The translations under genes and the position numbers were made by a program. 64,000 nucleotides of DNA from Nonomuraea thailandensis (GTDB taxonomy: Bacteria; Actinomycetota; Actinomycetes; Streptosporangiales; Streptosporangiaceae). The DNA lies in contig NZ_JAMZEB010000002.1 in NCBI RefSeq assembly GCF_024172165.1, positions 9,460,501 to 9,524,500 on the forward strand, read 5' to 3'. The notes below the pieces were generated by a model. That model searched no databases, was not told the origin of the DNA, and worked only from the letters and a program-made list of their open reading frames with translations. Positions 8,275 through 16,895 of this stretch are shown here, piece by piece; positions within the stretch are counted from its first letter, which is position 1; every line of letters begins with the position of its first letter.

Positions 8275-10837
8275 CGCGGACCAGGGCGCCACGCCGCCCC
8301 TTGGCGCCGCCTCGGCCCCGCCCGGTACCTCGGCCCCGCCCGGTACCTCGGCCCCGCCCGGAACCGCCTCGGCGCCGCCCGGTACCGCCTCGGCGCCGGA
8401 GGTGCTGCCCATCCGGCGCGTCCTGCCCGAGCTGCTCTCCGCGCTCTACCGGCACGGCAGCGCGGTCCTGACCGCCCCGCCCGGCACCGGCAAGACCACC
8501 GTGGTCCCCCTGGCCCTGGCCGAGGCGGGCCTGCGCGTCGTGGTGGCGGAGCCGCGCCGGCTGGCCGTCCGCGCGGCGGCCCGCCGCATGGGCGTCAGCT
8601 ACACGATCAGGGGCGAGCGCCACGTGGGCGCGAACCCCATGGTCGAGGTCGTCACCACCGGCGTGCTGCTCCAGCGGCTCCAGCGCGACCAGGAGCTGGC
8701 CGGGGTGGACGCGGTCATGCTCGACGAGTGCCACGAGCGCCACCTCGACGCGGACACGGCGCTGGCGTTCCTCCTCGACGTACGCGAGACGCTCCGCCCC
8801 GACCTGCGCCTGCTGGCCACCTCCGCCACCGCAGACGCCCAGCCGTGGGCCGGCCTGATCGGCGGGCCGATCGTCGCCGCCACCGGCGCCGCCCACCCCG
8901 TGGAGACCGTCTGGGCGCCGCCGCCGCGCCCGGTCGCCCCGCCCCACGGCCTGCGCGTCGACCCCGCGCTGCTCTCGCACGTGGCCGCGGTCGTGCGCCG
9001 GGCGCTGGCGGAGCGGGACGGCGACGTGCTGTGCTTCCTGCCCGGCGTGGGCGAGATCGCCAAGGTGGCGGGGATGCTGGCGGGCGACGTGGAGCACCTC
9101 CTCCAGGTCCACGGGCAGGCGCCGGCCCACGTCCAGGACGCCGTGCTGCGCCCCGGCCCGGCGCGCCGGGTGGTGCTGGCCACGTCGGTCGCCGAGTCGA
9201 GCCTGACCGTTCCCGGCGTGCGGGTGGTGGTGGACTCCGGCCTGGCGCGCGAGCCCCGTACGGACCACGCCCGCGGCCTGGGCTCCCTCACCACGGTCCG
9301 CGTCTCCAAGGCGTCGGCCACCCAGCGCGCCGGCCGCGCGGGCCGCGAGGCTCCCGGGACGGTCTACCGCTGCTGGACGGCCGCCGACCACGACCGCCTG
9401 GCCGACCACGCCCGCCCGGAGATCGCGCTCGCCGACCTGACGGGCTTCGCGCTCCAGGCGGCCTGCTGGGGCGCTCCGGACGCGTCGGGCCTGGCCCTGC
9501 TCGACCCGCCGCCCCCTGCCGCCCTGTCCGCCGCCCTCCGCACCCTGGACGTGCTCGGCGCCGTCACCCTCTCGCCCTCCGAGGGGGAACGCGCGCGCGT
9601 GACGGAGCGCGGGCGACGGATGGCGCTCGCCGGCGTGCACCCGCGCCTGGCCAGGGCCCTGCTCGACCTCGGCCCCGAGGCCGCCGAGGTGGTGGCCCTG
9701 CTGTCGGAGCAGCTGCCCCGCGACGCGTCCGACGACCTGGTGGAGGTCTGGCGCGCGGCCCGCCGCGGCGGCACCGGCTTCGCCTCCCGCTGGCGCCAGG
9801 AGTCCTCCCGCCTGCGCCGCGCCGCCGCGGAAGCCCGCGCCCCCCGGGACAGCCGCACCACCGCCGCCCGCACCACCACGAGGCCGCGCCATGGCGACGC
9901 GCCGGCCGGTATGGCGGTGGCGCTGGCGTTCCCCGAGCGGGTGGCGCGCCGGCGCGGCGGCGGCTACCTCATGGCCTCGGGCACCCAGGCCCAGCTCCCG
10001 GACGGCTCCCGGCTCCAGACCGCCGAATGGCTGGCCATCGCGATCGCCGACCGTCCCACCGGCTCGGCCTCGGCCCGCATCAGGCAGGCCGTCGTCATCG
10101 ACGAGGCCACCGCGAGAGCGGCCCTGGGCACCACGACGGAGGACGAGATCACTTGGCGCGTCCCGCCGGGCGAGCGCAGGGGCGACGTCTCGGCCCGCCG
10201 GGTCGAACGCCTCGGCGCGATCGAGCTCTCGGCCACCCCGCTCAGGAACGCCGACGTCCGCGACGCCATCCTGCACGGCCTGCGCACCGAGGAGCTCCTC
10301 ACCTGGACGAAGCAGGCCAGGGACCTGCGCGACCGCCTGGCGTTCTGCCACCGCGCGATCGGCGCCCCCTGGCCCTCGATGGACCACCTCGCCGACCTCG
10401 CCGACCAGTGGCTGGAGCCCGAGCTCGGCCGGGCCCGCCGCCGCGCCGACGTGGAGCGCATCGACGTCGCCTCGGCGCTGAGACGCCTCATCCCCTGGAG
10501 CGAGCGCCTCGACGCGGTGGCTCCCGAGCGCATCGAGGTCCCCACCGGCTCCAGCGTCCGCCTGGACTACTCGGGCGACCAGCCGGTGCTGGCGGTCAAG
10601 CTGCAGGAGCTGTTCGGCTGGCTGGAGACCCCGCGCATCGCGGGCGTCCCGGTCCTGGTCCACCTGCTCTCCCCCGCCGGCCGCCCGCTCGCCGTCACCG
10701 CGGACCTGGCCTCGTTCTGGCGTGAGGGCTACCGTCACGTACGCGCGGAGATGCGCGGCCGCTACCCCAAGCACCCCTGGCCGGAGGACCCGCTCACCGC
10801 CCGGCCCACCCGCCGCACGAAGAGGAACACCCCATGA
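8267..10837 (+). CDS. hrpB: ATP-dependent helicase HrpB (DEAH box)
   Basis: 856 residues. Walker A APPGTGKTTV near residue 70, DECH box near 152, motif III SATA, motif VI QRAGRAGR, followed by the helicase-associated and HrpB C-terminal domains. HrpB is an RNA/DNA helicase-like protein of unsettled function. The first ~45 residues are unlike the family: a low-complexity run of four to five SAPPGT-like repeats (8306-8395) encoded by tandem DNA repeats. The ATG overlaps the ArsR stop, and its own stop overlaps the next start (ATGA). Confidence 0.92.
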   Translation: MPDADQGATPPLGAASAPPGTSAPPGTSAPPGTASAPPGTASAPEVLPIRRVLPELLSALYRHGSAVLTAPPGTGKTTVVPLALAEAGLRVVVAEPRRLAVRAAARRMGVSYTIRGERHVGANPMVEVVTTGVLLQRLQRDQELAGVDAVMLDECHERHLDADTALAFLLDVRETLRPDLRLLATSATADAQPWAGLIGGPIVAATGAAHPVETVWAPPPRPVAPPHGLRVDPALLSHVAAVVRRALAERDGDVLCFLPGVGEIAKVAGMLAGDVEHLLQVHGQAPAHVQDAVLRPGPARRVVLATSVAESSLTVPGVRVVVDSGLAREPRTDHARGLGSLTTVRVSKASATQRAGRAGREAPGTVYRCWTAADHDRLADHARPEIALADLTGFALQAACWGAPDASGLALLDPPPPAALSAALRTLDVLGAVTLSPSEGERARVTERGRRMALAGVHPRLARALLDLGPEAAEVVALLSEQLPRDASDDLVEVWRAARRGGTGFASRWRQESSRLRRAAAEARAPRDSRTTAARTTTRPRHGDAPAGMAVALAFPERVARRRGGGYLMASGTQAQLPDGSRLQTAEWLAIAIADRPTGSASARIRQAVVIDEATARAALGTTTEDEITWRVPPGERRGDVSARRVERLGAIELSATPLRNADVRDAILHGLRTEELLTWTKQARDLRDRLAFCHRAIGAPWPSMDHLADLADQWLEPELGRARRRADVERIDVASALRRLIPWSERLDAVAPERIEVPTGSSVRLDYSGDQPVLAVKLQELFGWLETPRIAGVPVLVHLLSPAGRPLAVTADLASFWREGYRHVRAEMRGRYPKHPWPEDPLTARPTRRTKRNTP

Positions 10838-11457
10838 CCGACTGGCGAGGCGAGGCGGCCAGGGACAACGCGCGCTGGTGCGACCTGATGTGCCGCGCCC
10901 ACGGCATCCGGGGCACGTTCACGGACCTGGCCTGGACCAGCCCGGTCAGGACCCCTCCGTTCTACCCCGACGCCGTCACCCTCTCCCCCGGCGCCACGGC
11001 CGCCGACCTGCTCCCGCACCTCGACGCGGGCTCCGGCGCGTCGATCAAGGACAGCTTCGCCACCCTCGACCCGCCCGGCTTCGACGTGCTGTTCGAGGCC
11101 CAGTGGATCCATCGCGACGCCCCGGAGCCGGCCACCACGAACTGGCAGGTGGTCAGGGACGAGGCCGCGCTCGCCGAGTGGGAGCGCGCCTGCGGCGTGC
11201 GGGACCTGTTCCTGCCGCCGCTGCTCACCGAGGCGACGATCGTGCACGCCCCCGGCCTGGGCTCCGGCGCGGTCCTGACGGCGACCGGGCCGGCCGTGGG
11301 CGTGTCGAACGTGTTCGGCGACTGGGCGGGGGTCCTGGCGGCGGCGGCCGAGCTGTTCCCCGGCCGCCCGCTGGTCGGCTACGAGAGCGACCCGGCGCCC
11401 GCGCTGCGGCACGGCTTCACCACGGTGGGCCCGCTCCGGGTCTGGATCAGGGGATGA
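10834..11457 (+). CDS. Uncharacterised protein, possibly GNAT-like
   Basis: 207 residues, ATG overlapping the hrpB stop (ATGA), so translationally coupled. It contains VFGDWAGVLAAAAELFPGRPLVGYE and ends FTTVGPLRVWIRG, an arrangement like the final strands of GNAT acetyltransferases, but the classic acetyl-CoA loop (Q/RxxGxG/A) is not clear. The 3' end overlaps the convergent PLP-enzyme gene by 11 bases. Function unassigned. Confidence 0.65.
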   Translation: MTDWRGEAARDNARWCDLMCRAHGIRGTFTDLAWTSPVRTPPFYPDAVTLSPGATAADLLPHLDAGSGASIKDSFATLDPPGFDVLFEAQWIHRDAPEPATTNWQVVRDEAALAEWERACGVRDLFLPPLLTEATIVHAPGLGSGAVLTATGPAVGVSNVFGDWAGVLAAAAELFPGRPLVGYESDPAPALRHGFTTVGPLRVWIRG

Positions 11458-12589
11458 GGTCGTCCAGGGTCGGGTCCTCCAGGACGGGGTAGCGCTCGCC
11501 GCCCACCCCCAGGTCCTTGAACCCGCTCGACGTGGCGATGCACACCACGGGCCCGTCGAAGTCCCTGCGCAGCCGCCGGTGCCCGGCCAGCCCTGCGGTC
11601 CCCGACAGCTCCTGCCACAACCCCGCCCGCGCCAGCTCCCGCTGCGCCCGCCGCATCTCCTCGTCCGTCACGAGCACCGCCTCGCCGCCGCTGTCGCGCA
11701 CGGCGACGACTCCCCGGTGCCCGCCCACCGACCCGGCCACGCCGTACGCGTCGGTGGGCCCCAGCTCGACGACGGCGGCGGGCAGGCCCGCGGCCAGCGC
11801 CTTGGCGTGCGGCCCGCCGGCGGCCGTCTCGCAGGAGAACATCCGCGGCGTCCGCTCCGTCACCCCGAGCAGGTGCAGCTCCGTGAACCCCTTCCACACC
11901 CCGTACAGCAGCTCGGCGTACCCGGTGGGCGTGAACACGGCCGCGGGCACCTCGCCGAGCTGCAGGAACAGCTCGTACGCGATCGTCTTGTAGCCCTCGG
12001 GCCCGAACGGATGCCCGGTGTGCGTCACGGTCTGGTTGCTGACCGGGTGGTACCCCAGCCGGTCGACGATCTCCCGCAGCAGCGGCCACCGCTTCTCACC
12101 GGGCACGGAGACGACCTTGGCCCCGTACGCCCGCAGGAACGCCTGCACGGCGGGCGGCGAGTCGGCCGAGGCCAGCACGATGGCGGGCAGCCCGGCACGG
12201 GCGGCGTAGGCGGCGGCGGAGGCCCCGTGGTTGCCGGAGGAGGCCACGACCACCCCGGGCGCGCCCGAGGCGAGCGCCGCGCTCACGGCGACCCGGTTGA
12301 GCCGGTCCTTGTGCGACCATGTCGGGTTACGCGACTCGTCCTTGACGTGGACGTCCCCGAACGGCACCAGCGGGGTGCCGCCCTCGCCCAGCGTGGGCGC
12401 GTCCAGCGGCGGCAGCAGCGGCGACCACCGCGCCAGGTCCGGCCCCGGCGCCTGCTCGAACAGGCGCCGGTCCACCTTCGCGTAGTCGTAGACGACGTCC
12501 AGCGGAAAGGCGATCTCGTCGGTGCTGGTCTTGGGGCAGCCCCGCGTCAGCGGCGGGAACAGGGGGAACTCGGCCGAGAGGTCGCCCAT
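11447..12589 (-). CDS. PLP-dependent enzyme, threonine synthase-like
   Basis: About 380 residues of the fold-type II PLP family. The Schiff-base lysine is in NPTWSHKDRLN, followed by VVVASSGNHGASAAAYAARA, the Asn/Gly loop that holds the phosphate. Threonine synthases and related ammonia-lyases share this layout. The N-terminus reads PLTRGCPKTSTDE. Start choice is uncertain: ATG 12589 is used, but GTG near 12625 and TTG 12652 are in frame. No homoserine-pathway genes are adjacent, so the substrate may differ from O-phosphohomoserine. Confidence 0.75.
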   Translation of the reverse strand: MGDLSAEFPLFPPLTRGCPKTSTDEIAFPLDVVYDYAKVDRRLFEQAPGPDLARWSPLLPPLDAPTLGEGGTPLVPFGDVHVKDESRNPTWSHKDRLNRVAVSAALASGAPGVVVASSGNHGASAAAYAARAGLPAIVLASADSPPAVQAFLRAYGAKVVSVPGEKRWPLLREIVDRLGYHPVSNQTVTHTGHPFGPEGYKTIAYELFLQLGEVPAAVFTPTGYAELLYGVWKGFTELHLLGVTERTPRMFSCETAAGGPHAKALAAGLPAAVVELGPTDAYGVAGSVGGHRGVVAVRDSGGEAVLVTDEEMRRAQRELARAGLWQELSGTAGLAGHRRLRRDFDGPVVCIATSSGFKDLGVGGERYPVLEDPTLDDLIP

Positions 12590-12654
12590 GGAACGCTGGC
12601 GGAGGGCAAGCGAAGGTCCGTTCACGTGAATCGACCCTATCGACCCTCGCAACG

Positions 12655-14115
12655 ATGAGTGAAAAGCTGCACACTCTTCTCATGTTGTGGGCAGGCAGGT
12701 CCGCCATCGAGATAGCGACGGCCGTCCGGCATGGTGAGGTCAGTGCCACGACGGTCGTCGAGGAGCACCTCCATGTCATCTCGCAGCGGGATCCCCAGGT
12801 AGGAGCGTTCCGGAGGGTCAGGGAGCAGGCCGTGCACGAGGCGCGGCTGCTGCAGAAGCGGCGCGATCTGGCCGAGCTGCCGCTGGCGGGCGTGCCGGTG
12901 GCGGTGAAGGACAACCTTGAGGTGGCGGGCGAGGCCACGCTGCACGGGTCGGCCGCCGGCCCGCACACGCCCGCGCCGGAAGACCATGTGACGGTGGCGC
13001 GGCTGCGGGCGGCGGGCGCGGTGATCGTGGGCCTCACCAACCTGCCGGAGCTGGGGCTGGTGGCGCTCGGCGACAGCGCGTACGGCATCGTCCGCAACCC
13101 GTGGAACCTGTCACGCACGGCGGGCGGCTCGTCCTCGGGGAGCGCGGCGGCGGTGGCGGCGGGCATGGTGCCGATCGCGCTCGGCAACGACGGCATGGGC
13201 TCGCTGCGCATCCCGGCGGCCTGCTGCGGCGTGCTCGCGATCAAGCCGGGCGCGGGCCTGGTGCCCCCGCCCGCGAACGACTGGGACCGCCTCACCGAGA
13301 ACGGCCCGCTGGCCGGCACCGCCTCGGACCTGGCGCTGGCGCTGTCGGTGCTGGCGGCGGACCCGGCGCTGGCGGAGGCGTGGCGGAGCGGGCGGCGGGT
13401 GGAGCCGCCGCCGCGCATGCTGCGCTCGGTCTGGGCGGACGACGACGAGGTGTGGGAGCCGCAGCCGCCGCCCGACAGCCCCGAGCCGTTCGACCTGCGG
13501 GTGGCGTACGCGCCCCAGCCGCTGCCGGCCGGCATGCGGGTGGACAAGGAGTTCCAGGCGGCGGTGCGCGGGGCGGCCGAGACGTTGCGCGTGGCCGGGC
13601 ACACGGTGGTGGAGCACGGGCGCAGGCTGCCCGTGTGGCTCGGCCCGGCCACGGTCGCGACCTGGCTGATCAGGGCCGCCGAGTCCGCCGAGGCCCCCGA
13701 CCGGCTCGAACGCCGCACCAGGGCGCTGGCCCGCGCGGGCCGGACGCTGCGCGCGCTGCGGCTGAACGGCGTGCGGGGCCGGGAGCGCTGGCGCGGATAC
13801 GGCGCCGACCAGTGGTTCGGCGAGGCCGACGCGCTCATCACGCCCGCCCTGGCCGCCGTGCCGCCCAAGGCCGAGCGCTGGGGCGAGCGCGGCTTCCTGC
13901 GCAACGCGTGGACGAACGTCACCTACGCCCCCACCGCCGGCCCCTGGAACATGTGCGGCTGGCCCGCCATCAGCGTCCCCGTGGCGACGCACTCCAGCGC
14001 GATGCCCATCGGCGTGCAGATCGTCGCCCCGCCCGGCGGCGAGCCGCACCTGCTGGGCCTGGCCGCCCAGCTCCAGAACGTGCACCCGCCGCTCAGGCCA
14101 CCCGGTTTCTCCTGA
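12655..14115 (+). CDS. Amidase signature family hydrolase
   Basis: 486 residues. The catalytic Ser-cisSer-Lys triad is visible: Lys in GVPVAVKDNLEV near residue 84, and the Gly/Ser-rich block RTAGGSSSGSAAAVAAG near residue 155 with both serines. The family hydrolyses amides, including carboxamides and aryl acylamides; it is not GatA, because no gatB/gatC is present. An internal ATG at 12682 is an alternative start. Divergent from the PLP enzyme, with a short shared promoter region. Confidence 0.85.
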   Translation: MSEKLHTLLMLWAGRSAIEIATAVRHGEVSATTVVEEHLHVISQRDPQVGAFRRVREQAVHEARLLQKRRDLAELPLAGVPVAVKDNLEVAGEATLHGSAAGPHTPAPEDHVTVARLRAAGAVIVGLTNLPELGLVALGDSAYGIVRNPWNLSRTAGGSSSGSAAAVAAGMVPIALGNDGMGSLRIPAACCGVLAIKPGAGLVPPPANDWDRLTENGPLAGTASDLALALSVLAADPALAEAWRSGRRVEPPPRMLRSVWADDDEVWEPQPPPDSPEPFDLRVAYAPQPLPAGMRVDKEFQAAVRGAAETLRVAGHTVVEHGRRLPVWLGPATVATWLIRAAESAEAPDRLERRTRALARAGRTLRALRLNGVRGRERWRGYGADQWFGEADALITPALAAVPPKAERWGERGFLRNAWTNVTYAPTAGPWNMCGWPAISVPVATHSSAMPIGVQIVAPPGGEPHLLGLAAQLQNVHPPLRPPGFS

Positions 14116-14147
14116 GTCGCCGCTCCCGCCCCGTAAGGTCTCGGGTC

Positions 14148-14406
14148 ATGATCCGGCCCTCAGACCTGATCGAGCCGCGCGCCAAGCTGGCCACCGCGTC
14201 CCCCGCCCACGCCTGGAAGGCCGTCCGGCGGCCCGCGGCGGCTGCCCGCGCTGACCGGCGTGGTCACCGGCCGGCACCAGCGGCTCACCTCGCTCGACGG
14301 GCTCGAAGGGCACCCGTCGAGCGAGGAGGTCCGCGTGCACGACTGCCGGGCGCTGCCGCCCGACCTCGTCGGGGACCTGACGGCCCGGGGCCCGCTCATC
14401 GGCTGA
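14148..14406 (+). pseudogene. Short frameshifted gene remnant
   Basis: The first frame from ATG 14148 reads MIRPSDLIEPRAKLATASPA, then turns Arg/Pro/Ala-rich, as a wrong frame does in this genome. From about 14245 the neighbouring frame reads coding-like sequence (LPALTGVVTGRHQRLTSLDG, ending TARGPLIG) to a TGA at 14404. Joined, they would make a protein of ~85 residues. This indicates a single-base indel, real or from sequencing. Function unknown. Confidence 0.5.
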
Positions 14407-14421
14407 GAGGCCCCGGACGGG

Positions 14422-15267
14422 TCAGATGCCGATCGGATGCCAGACGGTCTTGGTCTCCAGGAAACGCGTCATGCGGCCGATCCCCGGATCGGCCGTCCAG
14501 TCCTCCTGGACGGGCCGCAGCACCCGCTTGAGGTTCTCCGCCGCCGCCTGCTCGCAGCTCAGCGCCAGGTCGGCGTCCGCGACCCCGGTCAGGTCGAGGC
14601 CGTTGACGTCCATGTGCGCCGACAGCCAGGGCGCCAGCTCGGCCTGCCTGCCGGTGAGCAGGTTCACGACCCCGCCCGGCAGGTCGGACGTGGCCAGCAC
14701 CTCGGCCAGGGTGATCGCCGCCAGCGGCGCGGGCTCGGAGGCGACCACGACGCAGGTGTTGCCGGTGACGATCACCGGCGCGACCACGGACACGAGCCCG
14801 AGCAGCGGATCCGCGGGCGCCACCACGGCCACCACGCCGGTCGGCTCCGGCGTGGACAGGTTGAAGTAGGGCCCGGCCACCGGGTTGGCCGCCCCGTGCA
14901 CCGAGGCGATCTTGTCGGACCAGCCCGCGTACCAGACGAGCCGGTCGACGGCCGCGTCCACCTGCTCCAGCGCGGCGCGCTTGCCGCCGCCGAGCTCCTC
15001 GGCGAACTGCGCGCGCCGCCCCTCCAGCATCTCCGCCACGCGGTAGAGGATCTGCCCCCTGTTGTACGGCGTCGCGCCCGACCAGCCGGGGAACGCCTTG
15101 CGCGCGGCCACCACCGCGTCGCGGGCGTCCTTGCGCGAGGCCCGCGAGGCGTTGGCGAGGAACTCGCCCTTGGCCGAGGTCACGGGGTAGGACCTTCCAC
15201 TCTCAGAGCGCGGGAACGCCCCTCCGATGTACAGCTTGTAGGTCTTGTTGACGGACAACCTACTCAT
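14422..15267 (-). CDS. Half-size aldehyde dehydrogenase-like protein
   Basis: 281 residues, about 200 shorter than a normal ALDH. It aligns by eye with the N-terminal coenzyme-binding part (YKLYIGGAFPRSESGRSYPV, then PTGVVAVVAPADPLLGLVSV) but ends before any catalytic cysteine region, so it is unlikely to be catalytic alone. It is the last gene of the deoC operon. Its ATG overlaps the stop of a 64-residue gene and has GGAGGGG as ribosome site. It may pair with the full-length ALDH at 15447 as a structural subunit; this is inference. Confidence 0.8.
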   Translation of the reverse strand: MSRLSVNKTYKLYIGGAFPRSESGRSYPVTSAKGEFLANASRASRKDARDAVVAARKAFPGWSGATPYNRGQILYRVAEMLEGRRAQFAEELGGGKRAALEQVDAAVDRLVWYAGWSDKIASVHGAANPVAGPYFNLSTPEPTGVVAVVAPADPLLGLVSVVAPVIVTGNTCVVVASEPAPLAAITLAEVLATSDLPGGVVNLLTGRQAELAPWLSAHMDVNGLDLTGVADADLALSCEQAAAENLKRVLRPVQEDWTADPGIGRMTRFLETKTVWHPIGI

Positions 15268-15454
15268 CGCCCCGACCCCTCCACGTGGACTCCTGCGACA
15301 TCTGGACCGGGACGAAGACCTGCCCGCACCGGCTCACGCCGCAGCGGTGGGCGTACCAGCCGGTGCGTACGGGCCGGCCGGCCCTGGCGAAGGCGTGCCC
15401 CCTGGTGGCCTCGGCGCGCCGCTGACGGCGGCGGGCCCGGCGGTGCTCACACAT
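15260..15454 (-). CDS. Small Cys/His-containing protein inside the deoC operon
   Basis: 64 residues, MCEHRRARRRQRRAEATRGH at the N-terminus and HRCGVSRCGQVFVPVQMSQ near the C-terminus. Third codon positions are almost all G or C, as in real genes here. The ATG follows GGAGG at nine bases and overlaps the upstream ALDH stop by 8 nt; its TAG overlaps the ATG of the next gene. Such coupling on both sides argues for a real gene. Cys2, Cys45 and Cys50 with nearby His could bind zinc. No family recognised. Confidence 0.6.
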   Translation of the reverse strand: MCEHRRARRRQRRAEATRGHAFARAGRPVRTGWYAHRCGVSRCGQVFVPVQMSQESTWRGRGDE

Positions 15455-16892
15455 CAAGGTAGGCCTCCAGCCCGGCAAGCCCGCCCTCGCGCCCGTAGCC
15501 CGACTCCTTGTAGCCGCCGAAGGGCGAGGCCGGGTCGAACTTGTTGAACGTGTTGGCCCAGACGACCCCGGCCCTGAGCCTGTCGGCCATCCACAGGATG
15601 CGCGAGCCCTTCTCGGTCCACACTCCCGCCGACAGCCCGTACGGCGTGTTGTTGGCCTTCTCGACGGCCTCGGCGGGGGTGCGGAAGGTCAGCACCGACA
15701 GCACGGGGCCGAAGATCTCCTCCCTGGCGATGCTGTGCGACTGCGCGACCCCGGTGAACAGCGTCGGCGGGAACCAGAAGCCCTTGCCGGGCAGCTCGCA
15801 CGCGGGCGACCAGCGCTCGGCCCCCTCGGACTCGCCCAGGTCGCTCAGCTGCCTGATCTTGGCGAGCTGCTCGGCCGAGTTGATCGCGCCGATGTCGGTG
15901 TTCTTGTCCAGCGGGTCGCCCAGCCGCAGCGTGCCCAGCCGGCGCTTGAGCGCGGCCAGCAGCTCCTCCTGGATCGACTCCTGGACCAGCAGCCGCGAGC
16001 CGGCGCAGCACACGTGACCCTGGTTGAAGAAGATGCCGTTGACGATCCCCTCCACGGCCTGGTCGATCGCGGCGTCGTCGAACACGATGTTCGCGGCCTT
16101 GCCGCCCAGCTCCAGGGTGAGCTTCTTGCCCGTGCCGGCGACCGACCTGGCGATGATCCGGCCGACCTCGGTGGAGCCGGTGAAGGCCACCTTGTTCACG
16201 TCGGGGTGGGCCACCACGGCGGCGCCGGTCTCGCCCGCGCCGGTGACGATGTTCACCACACCGGGCGGCAGGTCCGCCTGCCGGCAGATCTCGGCGAACA
16301 GCAGCGCGGTCAGCGGGGTCGTCTCGGCCGGCTTGAGCACCACGGTGTTGCCGCAGGCCAGCGCTGGAGCGATCTTCCAGGCCAGCATGAGCAGCGGGAA
16401 GTTCCACGGGATCACTTGCCCGGCCACGCCCAGCGGCTTGGCGCCGCCCTGCCCGTCTGCCGTCCTCCGGCCGAACCCGGCGTACTGCAGCTTGTCGGCC
16501 CAGCCCGCGTAGTAGAAGAAGTGCGCCGCGACCAGCGGCAGGTCCACGTCGCGCGACTCGCGGATCGGCTTGCCGTTGTCGAGCGACTCCAGCACGGCCA
16601 GCTCCCTGGCCCGCTCCTGGATCAGCCGCGCGATGCGGAACAGGTACTTGGCGCGCTCGGAGCCGGGCAGCGCGCTCCAGACGCCGAACGCCTTGCGTGC
16701 CGCCTGCACGGCGCGGTCGACGTCGTCGGAGGTGGCGGTGGCCACCTCGGCCAGCGTCTCCTCGGTGGCGGGGTTGACGGTCTTGAACGAGGCGCCGGAG
16801 CCCTCGACGAACTCGCCGTTGATGAACAGCCCGTAGGACGACCTCAGATCGACGATGTCGCGCGACTCGGGTGCCGGTGCATATTCGAACAT
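15447..16892 (-). CDS. Aldehyde dehydrogenase (NAD-dependent)
   Basis: 481 residues, full length. The catalytic glutamate is in LTLELGGKAANIVFDD, the nucleophile cysteine in FFNQGHVCCAGSRLLV and the NAD-binding loop in FTGSTEVGRIIA. The start lies 4 bp from the deoC stop, so the two are one transcript. DeoC produces acetaldehyde and glyceraldehyde 3-phosphate from deoxyribose 5-phosphate; this ALDH plausibly oxidises the acetaldehyde to acetate. Substrate assignment is inferred from the neighbourhood. Confidence 0.92.
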   Translation of the reverse strand: MFEYAPAPESRDIVDLRSSYGLFINGEFVEGSGASFKTVNPATEETLAEVATATSDDVDRAVQAARKAFGVWSALPGSERAKYLFRIARLIQERARELAVLESLDNGKPIRESRDVDLPLVAAHFFYYAGWADKLQYAGFGRRTADGQGGAKPLGVAGQVIPWNFPLLMLAWKIAPALACGNTVVLKPAETTPLTALLFAEICRQADLPPGVVNIVTGAGETGAAVVAHPDVNKVAFTGSTEVGRIIARSVAGTGKKLTLELGGKAANIVFDDAAIDQAVEGIVNGIFFNQGHVCCAGSRLLVQESIQEELLAALKRRLGTLRLGDPLDKNTDIGAINSAEQLAKIRQLSDLGESEGAERWSPACELPGKGFWFPPTLFTGVAQSHSIAREEIFGPVLSVLTFRTPAEAVEKANNTPYGLSAGVWTEKGSRILWMADRLRAGVVWANTFNKFDPASPFGGYKESGYGREGGLAGLEAYLDV

Positions 16893-16895
16893 CGT

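Noticed and set aside
8003..10774. Long minus-strand open frame opposite hrpB
   Set aside because: Same reason: helicase motifs are on the plus strand and the antisense translation has none.
12655..14115. GatA subunit of the tRNA amidotransferase
   Set aside because: No gatB or gatC neighbours, and the C-terminal half differs; general amidase is safer.
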